A stretch of 64,000 nt of DNA. Source: Polytrichum commune. Taxonomy: Eukaryota; Streptophyta; Polytrichopsida; Polytrichales; Polytrichaceae. The DNA lies in contig OX485803.1 in assembly GCA_950295325.1 (NCBI GenBank), positions 54,265,554 to 54,329,553 of the forward strand. Reading direction: 5' to 3'. This document shows positions 56,294 through 64,000 of this stretch, piece by piece (positions within the stretch are counted from its first letter, which is position 1; each line of letters begins with the position of its first letter). A program made the position numbers and the translations under genes. A model generated the notes under the pieces. That model ran no database searches. It saw nothing but the letters and a program-made list of their open reading frames with translations, and was not told the DNA's origin.

Positions 56294-58413
56294 CTTGCTT
56301 CGGTTCTACAACATAATTGTGGACTTCTTGACAACATATTCAAAAGAAACAAATGCTAGTTTCGCCAAAAAAAAATATAGACACGATTTTACTAAAAAAT
56401 GCCATAAGCAATGAAAGAAAGAGGGATAAAGAATTCTAAGGAACAAAAAATTGACTAACAAGTTCTAAGGATCAATTTACCAGATAGGGTGCCAATAATC
56501 ACAATAATTACCATTATTTTGAAAATTAGCATGCCTTATAATCTATTCTAGTTATCGCATGTGTATACTTAATCCCCCCCCCCCCCCTTCCCGTGCGGTG
56601 TAACAAAAACATGTAGCATTGAAAGACCAAGTTCATATAAATGCTAAGTGCGTGCTATTAACTAATAAGGTTTCCACAAGTCAAAATCCTAGCACAAAAA
56701 AATATAACCTTGAAATTGTAGACTAACTACCTACAAAGGAAATTTAGAATTGAATCTAGAAGTAATTATTGTAGTAAGGTTTTTCTATCACTTAAATCAA
56801 TCAAAGAAAACAACCTAGGGAACGAGATCTCAGGGAAGATTGAGCTAGTGTCTATAAGGATTAATGTCATATTGGATTAAGGTTTTAATAACAAGTTATG
56901 GTTATTTCTGTTTCTTATTCTCTTCTTCGTTAAATTAACTCACTCTTAAGGATTTATTCATGACTCCTTTGTCGTGTGTGATTATGTCCTATCTTTGGGG
57001 ACTCTCTATCACTGTAATGATTTGACCTACTTCAATCGTGAAGCTCAATAGCTTGGTTATCTACCTTTTATTTCCCATGCAGAATTTACTTGCCTCTTGG
57101 CCTTCCACTGGTCATGTACTTGCACAATCTTTATAAGATTATTGCCCTTATCTCGGCAATTAGTCCTTACCTCCTCTTATAGAATTGGTAAAGCGACTTA
57201 CATTCAAAATGCCCAAAAAACTAGATATAACCTATTGGTCTTTTGGGAGCCATGTAGGCCTCTAACCTCTTCCATTTGTATTGCAACATTTCCACATCAT
57301 CAAATTTAACAAATCAAGGCAAAAACACACTAATTGTTTGGCTGACAAAATCCGCAATTATTATTTCAATTGAGGATTGTGTTTGAATGCTTTGAAGTGT
57401 GATGTGCTACATAACTTACTTGACAACAAAAAGCATTCAACTCAAAGGGGGCAAACATGGAATCCATAACCTAATAAGAGACCCTTCATCAAGTCATGCA
57501 ACTCCTCTAACTTATACACATTTCTTTCAAGGATATTTGAGTTTCAGAATGGTGCCACTTAAACTTTTCGTTTGTTTGTTGGAATCTATGTTATTCTACC
57601 CACACAAGGAACATTTTATCCATTACCTCCAATTTCTTGCCATGAGAAAACTGTTTGTGCCCCCCATATATGGTTTCAATAGGTAGATGTCATACTATCA
57701 CAACTTGTCATCCACCCTCCTCTCCACAATTATGTAAGTTGAGAGTTATATATCTGCACTGTTATTATATGTGAGTGGTATATAACCAAGTTTAAGGTCA
57801 AGAAGTTCCAAAAAACAAGACATATAACAATGACATTGGACTCGACTTGAAATATAGACAGCGTTGAGGAGGCTTATGTGGACATTTGTAAGAGTAAAAT
57901 GTTCACAATCAACTCTTAGAAGTTTTGCATGTCAACCACATTCTTGACACTTGAAATGACAATTTTTGTGATACAAATTACTACCCGCATGTGACAACTC
58001 CCAAACTGATGCAACAGCCCCAAATATCTAGATTTTGAAGTGCCCACAATACAGACTTTTAGTTTAGGTCCACAGGTTCCTGGACGGAGCATACTTCCAT
58101 AGGCGATGTACAAGGTGGTGTTACCTCGATGGCCACTATGAGATCTTTGCGGAATCCACACTCATTTAATTCAGAACACACAAGATAGAGTAGTAATTGA
58201 GCACCACAATTAATGGTGCATGATTGTGTGTTGAGAATAAATCACATAAAAATTACAAGCTCTACAGGTCCGTAGTATGAGAAGTTACTCTACAAAAAAA
58301 CTGAGTTTACAATCTCCACTACACAGGAATCGTCCTCTTTCACCCATATATATCTCAGTTTCACAATTATCTTACACTCTTCACAAACCAAGCTCGATCA
58401 CATGCCTCCTACT
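56294..58413. other. Intergenic region, no gene recognised
   Basis: AT-rich sequence between the Tigger/pogo remnant and the stop of the sigma factor gene. It includes a run of 14 C at 56574-56587. The last few hundred bases should hold the 3' untranslated region of the sigma gene. Short open frames here show no family resemblance. Confidence 0.4.
56574..56587. repeat. Homopolymer run of 14 C
   Basis: Uninterrupted C run in intergenic DNA; possible sequencing or assembly length error. Confidence 0.9.
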
Positions 58414-61400
58414 TCAAGCCAAGTAGTTTCTAAGGTAGTCCACTCGTGTTGGGTGCTTCATTCTCAAGATGCCACGAAGCTCATATCTTCGGACCATTTC
58501 CCTGGAAAGGTTCAAATTGAACCCAACCTCTGCTAATGATCTCTCTCCTTTACCATCAAGCCCAAACCTTTGCCTCAACACCATGTTTTCCTTTGGTCTC
58601 AACGAGTCCAGCTGTTGGCCAAGAACAAAGCCACTAAGTTAGTTGATAATCATCACTTTTTGGATGTATTTAAGAAAATATTTCTTATGCATAAGACTCA
58701 AAAGCCTGCCTATATCTATCTTAGGCCCTTGAATTTAATAGATTCTCAACAATGTCCGGTGAGATTTTTGGGCATAATCGATCCAGATCTTAGTGTTCCA
58801 AGTCCAACCGGATACATGTTAACATCTTTTGATTTTCCTTTATTCTCTAAATTCCTCTAAAATGATTTCGTAATTATCATGAAATCTTGAATTTCAACCA
58901 GTTATTTCTCAAACTCAACTGGTTAATCTGTGACTGGTGGTCGGTTCTCCCCGTTCATTGATCCTTCAGCTTAGGTTTCTAAAATAAATCTCATTCATCC
59001 AATTGGGATCCATGTGTGATAAGTTTCTTTACGGAATTGTGTTTTTTTTATCCTCTACGCACAAACTACAAAATTTTGCCACACTAAAACGAATTGACTA
59101 GGTATTGCACTACACAACATCACAAATCTTTGATATTAGGCCATATGACAACAAATATTGCGCACTCGGTTAAACAATGTGTTGGAAGAAACAAATTGGA
59201 TGTGAGGAAAGGTGCAACATATTTACCACATCATCCATCCCATATCGCAACATTGAAGTTTTATTCGCCACAGCTGACATGACATCTTCATTGTCAACAA
59301 GATTCTCCACCCGCTCTCTGCCAGTTATCCTATCATGCTCATGAAGGGACAATGTCCGCATATTTGTTCTTTGAATGTCCCTAAACCGATCAGCAGGTAT
59401 TCCTAGACGCTGCATAATTTCGTTGTTTGTTGGAGGTCTGTCCAACTCCAATCTCAATTCCATAGCTGTGCGTTTGATATTAACCCTATGCTGCAACAGG
59501 TCACATTCACCATCAGGATGCATGGTAAACCAATTATGGACCACAACACACAAAATTGAGCATGAAATGCCAGTAGAGTAGCGAAAGATTGTGAATACAA
59601 TCAACCCAAAAATTTGACTATGGGAAAGTCTCCTCCCTGGTCACTTCCTACTCCCACCCTCGGTCCCTAGGGCCGAAGTCCAGGGCGTCCGTGAGGCAGG
59701 GAGCTTCCCATGCCTAAATACCATAGATCTTCGGTGGCTTTTAAGGATGAACAGTCCAAATATGTGGTGTCACAATCAGTGGCCTAATCAGTAACACCAC
59801 ACTGTCGATGTGTAAAAGTTCCCTACTATGTTTGACGCTCCCTATGTTTAACGCTCCTCCAGGAACCCTTACGGTGCCAAATTCCAATAAAATGCTACGT
59901 AGAGACGGATTTACTCACCATAGATACATTCACAGGTGATCGTAACATGTGGCCGGATTTCGTCTGCGCTCGTAGAATTGAGTTTCGTATCCAGTAAATG
60001 CCATACGTTGAGAATCTGTACCCCTTCTTCGGATCGAATTTATCGACAGCATGCATGAGGCCCACTACACCTTCCTGGCACAAATCGTGCAGAGAGAGGC
60101 TCATGCTCTCTTTGTAGTACTTGTGAGCCTGTGAGAGCACCAGCCTCAAATTGTGCTGCACTCAAATAACATACACTGTGAGTTACACCAAACATGCCTA
60201 AAGATTAACCTCCTCCAACTTCACCAGGATAGTTGTAGAAGATATTTAATCCAATTCGGCAAAGATAACGATAACAACACCTGCACAGAATACCGGGACG
60301 TGCTCAATTCACCTGAATGAGTTTCGTTCTGGCGGCGCGACTCAACAACAGTTGACGACGCAATGTTGGAGAATCGATTTTGGCAGCCGAGGCAAGCTCT
60401 TCATCAGAAGGCTCTCTCCCAATCTCATTGCTCAAAGCAGTGCGTAGCTTCTCCAATTTCTGCATAGATGTTTTCGAATTAGAAAATTTTGCACTATCAA
60501 ATGTCATTTTTAGAACTAATTAGAAACATATTTTTCTAAAACGAAGGTCACCATCCAGACACCTAAGTATTTTATTTCATTGCTACATGTAAGAACTTCA
60601 TGCCAAAGTTTCCTAAAAACTATAGTCTTAAAATTGCTTCTTTGAAAATACGGAAGCAACTCCAAAATGATGCTTCTTAAAAAACAGTTTAGCAGCTCCA
60701 AACCAGGTTCAAAAGAGGTAACCTCTGCGAGTACTACTTCCACATATTTGGCACCCGGGAACTCACCTTCATTGGCTTCATGCGCATCGCCAAAGAACAC
60801 TCTTCAGCGGCGGAAAGGAGACCGCGATCCAGCTTGTCCCACAGCGGCGCAGCGAGGTCCAAGGAGATACTGTACCTATTGATCAAGTCTTCAGCCTCTT
60901 GCGACCAAAGCTCTTCATCTTCAGGTCGGAGATTCTCGGTGTCAACAGCGTAAGTGTTCTTTGATTTCCTAAACTTTTCTTCCTTCACTTTCTTCATGGC
61001 GATGCGAGACGTCAAACTCAATCGGCGCTTGCCTCCTCGATCTGCAGCTACAAACTCCTCCACAGTAATCTTCGGTTGCTCCTTCGGCTCGACGGACAGC
61101 CCCCGCCTAGGCTTGCGAGGAGATGCATTCTTACTTATTCTCACAATCTGGTCGCCGGCAACCTTCGGCCTTCGAGGATTGCGCTTCCTAACGACTTTAG
61201 GTGTGCTGTTAGATGGACCTATCGAATCCACTCTCAAATTTTTGCTGAGATTAGACTGCCCCTTGAGCTTCAGTTTCTTAAGACTTCTTGCAACTACTTC
61301 TAATGGTATGAGCTGCTTCGGCGCTTCTGTACTAAAGGAGCTATTCGAAGGTAATTTCGACAGATCATCGTCACAGGTGACATTGCTATCTGCATCCCTG

Positions 61401-61858
61401 ACATCCGGTCCGTCCTTCAAGGCCAGTTGTAGCTTAGCTTCGAGGTCACTAACTAAGAGATCGAACGTAGGCTGCTTGTAAGCATGCTCTAGCCTTGCGA
61501 ATAAACTTTCCTTATATATGTTTTCTATTGGACCGGCACTATCCAAGTCCACCAGGTCTGCAACCTCGGCAACGGCGCTTGCAACTCTCCCAGCCGTTCT
61601 TCTCCTCGGCTTCACTATAACGCTCCCTTCAGATTTTGCAGCGACGACTGCACGAGATGAGCGTTTTTGATGAGTGTAACTTGGCACATCGCTTCTAAGT
61701 CGCCTTAGGCAAGATGTACTTTCAGAAGGGGTCGAAGTCGGAAGGTGGACAGGGAAGAACGAAGGCTCTGAGGAGGAAAAAGAAGGTGACACCGGGCTAG
61801 AATTCAGGATAGAATGCGGCCTCACGGTTGCTGCTCCGGTTAGCCATGCACCTTCCAT
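58414..61858 (-). CDS. Plastid RNA polymerase sigma-70 factor (5 exons, 645 aa), possibly SIG5-like
   Basis: Exons on the minus strand: 61858-60767, 60459-60313, 60155-59919, 59490-59227, 58611-58414. Every junction is GT-AG in phase 0. The N-terminus is Ser/Thr/Pro-rich and poor in acidic residues, as in chloroplast transit peptides. A basic linker of about 300 residues (many KRK and RKPRR runs) follows. Residues about 365-413 ([16 protein letters not shown]) match the region 1.2/2.1 spacer. Exon 3 carries region 2: [28 protein letters not shown] and [16 protein letters not shown], the last being the -10 recognition and melting part. Exon 4 holds region 3. Exon 5 holds region 4 with the -35-binding helix-turn-helix ([21 protein letters not shown]) and ends [14 protein letters not shown]. 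Sigma factors direct the bacterial-type plastid polymerase to its promoters. The C-terminal wording suggests SIG5, a stress- and light-responsive member, but the paralog call is from memory. The GTG at 61864 was rejected as start in favour of ATG at 61858. Confidence 0.88.
58750..58960. mobile_element. Second copy of the 210-bp element (sigma gene intron 4)
   Basis: Matches 53659-53868 in the same orientation: GAGATTTTTGGGCATAATCG, AAGTCCAACCGGATACATG and TTTGATTTTCCTTTATT. Its right end TTCTCCCCGTTCATTG complements the left end of the family better than the other copy does. It lies in the intron between regions 3 and 4 of the sigma factor gene. Confidence 0.75.
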
Positions 61859-62760
61859 GTGCACAAATAAGATTCAAATGCAATTCCAATTTCCGAACTC
61901 AAACCTCCGAAGTTGAAATCGGTCCGGGAATAAAATACAATACACCTCGCTGGCTGCAGGCACTGTAGATGAAGATATAGAAGATGAACAGTGCTTACAC
62001 CACGATAGTATTTCTCGTAATCTGAAAGAAGAAAAATTCCTCCGGTTATAGGATAACCAAGCGATTGCACTCCACCCAATAACAAGTTGTATTGAAACCC
62101 AGACCCGCTCTCAGAGAGAGCTCACAAATTTGTAAAGAGGAGAATACCTATGAGATTGCGCGGCGGAGAAGAACAAAGAACCTTCTCGTTCAGCTTCCCA
62201 CCTATACAAGTGTACCAACACAGGTTTCGCGAAGGTTCGGACACCTTGAAAATGTGCTGAATGCCACACTCCGCAACTGCACCTGTCTACTCCTGGAGAC
62301 CAACACTCCACCGAATCCAATCAATCCACAACGCATCCACCAAAGCGAGCGGCACAGGTGTTGCGACTGGCAATATTATCCCGAAATTGATCCGAAATTC
62401 GAGAAAAAGAAAACCTTACAGCGTTTCCCAAGGTGATGCAAAAGCAAAATAAGGTCAAGTGCTTGCCACCGAAGCTCCTAGTATCTGCCGACTCCAAAAA
62501 AGTCCTCCGAGCTATGGCGTCGCTTCCTTTTCTCTTTCGCATGTCCGTCTCGGCCCCGTCCACGTTACCAGGCCCCGCCCACCACCGACCACTGGTCAGA
62601 AGACCTTCGAGCCCAAGACGCATTACACAAATCCTCGACCTCCGGACGGAGCATACCTACCTTCGGACGCCGATGATGGAGACGGGTGCCGTCGATTACC
62701 GTCGCTTGACGCGGAGTGCCGCAGGAATGAGCTTCAGGCGTGAGGTGGTCCACGTCGGTG
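61859..62760 (-). promoter_or_regulatory. Upstream region of the sigma factor gene
   Basis: GC-richer than average between about 62200 and 62760 and open in several frames on both strands, which is a composition effect. No family was recognised in any frame. It probably holds the promoter and leader of the sigma gene, with a possible leader intron. A divergent gene start on the plus strand cannot be excluded. Confidence 0.4.
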
Positions 62761-63449
62761 GGTGAAGGTACCCCAGGCATTTGAGTGGGAGACTCTAGAG
62801 CCAATCAGCGGCCTCGGTTTGGATTTGGGCAATTGTGCTCGGGCCACTCACAGCCTTCCACTAGAAGCTCTCTCACACTGGCCCAAGCCTCTGAGACCAG
62901 TACACCGTTTATTATTGGTATTTAGTGTCACTCACCCTATTTTGAAGAGTATAGGCCCATCCTCACATGGCTTTACCAAATAACCAAAGTCTTTTGTAAA
63001 AACTGGGTAAAGCTTTCTCACTTATAGCAGAGGCACCCGGTTATTCCAGTGCACTTATAAGAACTTGCTCTGGAGATTTTCATGTAGGTTTTAATTAAGT
63101 AGCTTTCACACATGTTCATTGTTTTATCTACCGAGCAATGACATGTTAAATAACTTTTGTCCCATCCCCAAATTTCTCACCACTCATCTATCTTACCATC
63201 AGTTTTTGTTCATGGAGCTCCTCGTGCCCTCATAGCTAAGGCTAAAAGCAACCGTTCACAACAGCCAGAGCCGACATTTTTAAAGGTCGTACATTCTTGC
63301 CTCGTCTCTAGTTACCGATGGGAGGGTTGGTGCTTGAGGCTCAAAACCTCCACTTTTAAACCATGCCACGTCCTTTGCCAACTAGGCTTGGGACTATATA
63401 GCATCAATAGTGTGAAGGCCATGTTTTTTAACGAACTTTTAGGCTAAGC
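62761..63449. other. Unassigned non-coding stretch
   Basis: No gene recognised. A fragment at about 62918-62950 (GGTATTTAGTGTCACTCACC) resembles the satellite repeat that begins near 63450, so scattered monomer pieces are present. Confidence 0.35.
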
Positions 63450-64000
63450 TAAAGTCAAGCGGGAAGGGAGCATATGCTAGGTTACACAACGATCAACAAC
63501 TTGGCGTTCACCTAGTCACCATCTCATGGCACTTGGCATTCAAGTGCATTGACTAATATCATGGCATGAGTATGTTCAATGCATTGGTTATGGCGTTTAG
63601 TGTCACATGCGTGATATTGTCACTTACCCCTACTTTGAGGCACCAATAATCAACAACTTCATCATCAGTGTCAACTCATGACACTTGGCATTCAAGTGCA
63701 CTTACTAACATCTTAGCATGAGTATGTTCAATACACTATTCATGGTATTTAGTGTTGCATGCATGATGTTGTTACTTACCCTACTTTGAGGTGTATGCTA
63801 GGTTACACTAATGATCAACAACTTCACTATTCGTATCAACTCATTACACTTGGTGCTCAAGTGCATTTACAAATATATTGGCATGAGTATGTTCAATATC
63901 ATTGTTTAAGGTATTTAGTGTCACATGCATGATAATGTCACTTACCCTACTCTAACGCATATGCTAGGTTACACTAATGATTAGCAACTTCATCATTTGT
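63450..64000 (+). repeat. Tandem repeat array, about 166-bp unit, continuing beyond the window
   Basis: TATGTTCAAT recurs at 63571, 63723 and 63888 and GGTTACAC at 63801 and 63967, giving a unit of about 152-166 bp. Each unit contains CATGAGTATGTTCAAT, GGTATTTAGTGT and ACTTACCCTACT. Units are moderately diverged. A broken monomer of the same family lies at 52140-52785. Confidence 0.85.

Noticed and set aside
62092-62804. Several overlapping open frames on both strands upstream of the sigma gene
   Set aside because: GC-rich composition keeps frames open; none shows family resemblance or consistent splice structure.
63157-63447. 96-codon open frame near the right end
   Set aside because: No recognisable domain and no splice or start support; likely chance.

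Overview
This is a nuclear window from a land plant. The evidence is a nuclear-encoded plastid sigma factor, an AP2/ERF-like transcription factor, a TOM1/THH1-type membrane protein, and genes cut into many small exons with canonical GT-AG introns. I cannot name the species. No bacterial features and no tRNA or rRNA genes were seen. All gene models were built by eye from reading-frame continuity, splice sites and family resemblance.

Layout. (1) 2.5-10.3 kb, plus strand: a 12-exon TOM1/THH1-family multipass membrane protein (385 aa), preceded by a leader with CT and GA dinucleotide tracts; its introns carry several repeats, including three copies of one family. (2) 11.4-13.7 kb, minus strand: a two-exon protein with a divergent AP2/ERF-like domain (370 aa) and a TIR element in its intron. 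(3) 14.4-18.7 kb: repeat-rich DNA with a CT-rich tract, a TTA-flanked MITE, an LTR-like repeat, degenerate AT-rich tandem repeats and a regular 157-bp tandem array. (4) 19.48-25.13 kb: a complete-looking piggyBac transposon with TTAA on both sides, a 13-bp perfect terminal inverted repeat and an uninterrupted 1,119-codon transposase with the DDD triad and a C-terminal Cys-rich domain. (5) 25.3-34.1 kb: MITEs and non-autonomous TIR elements, a long foldback element with a 9-bp target duplication, and a broken SCAMP-like gene start. (6) 34.4-49.3 kb, plus strand: a gene of about 24 recognised exons for an ARM/HEAT-repeat protein (about 1,070 aa) of the plant family that includes, as far as I recall, Arabidopsis At3g57570. 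A TTA-flanked MITE seems to sit just inside one of its exons. (7) 49.3-58.4 kb: repeats, a degenerate duplicate of one ARM-gene segment and a decayed Tigger/pogo transposase. (8) 58.4-61.9 kb, minus strand: a five-exon plastid sigma-70 factor (645 aa, possibly SIG5-like). (9) 62-64 kb: GC-richer upstream sequence, then the edge of a tandem repeat of about 166 bp that runs off the window.

The four host genes look functionally unrelated; they are spaced by transposon-rich DNA as is usual in medium to large plant genomes. The most notable item is the intact piggyBac element, since this superfamily is known mainly from animals. Next is the MITE that appears to have moved a splice acceptor in the ARM-repeat gene.
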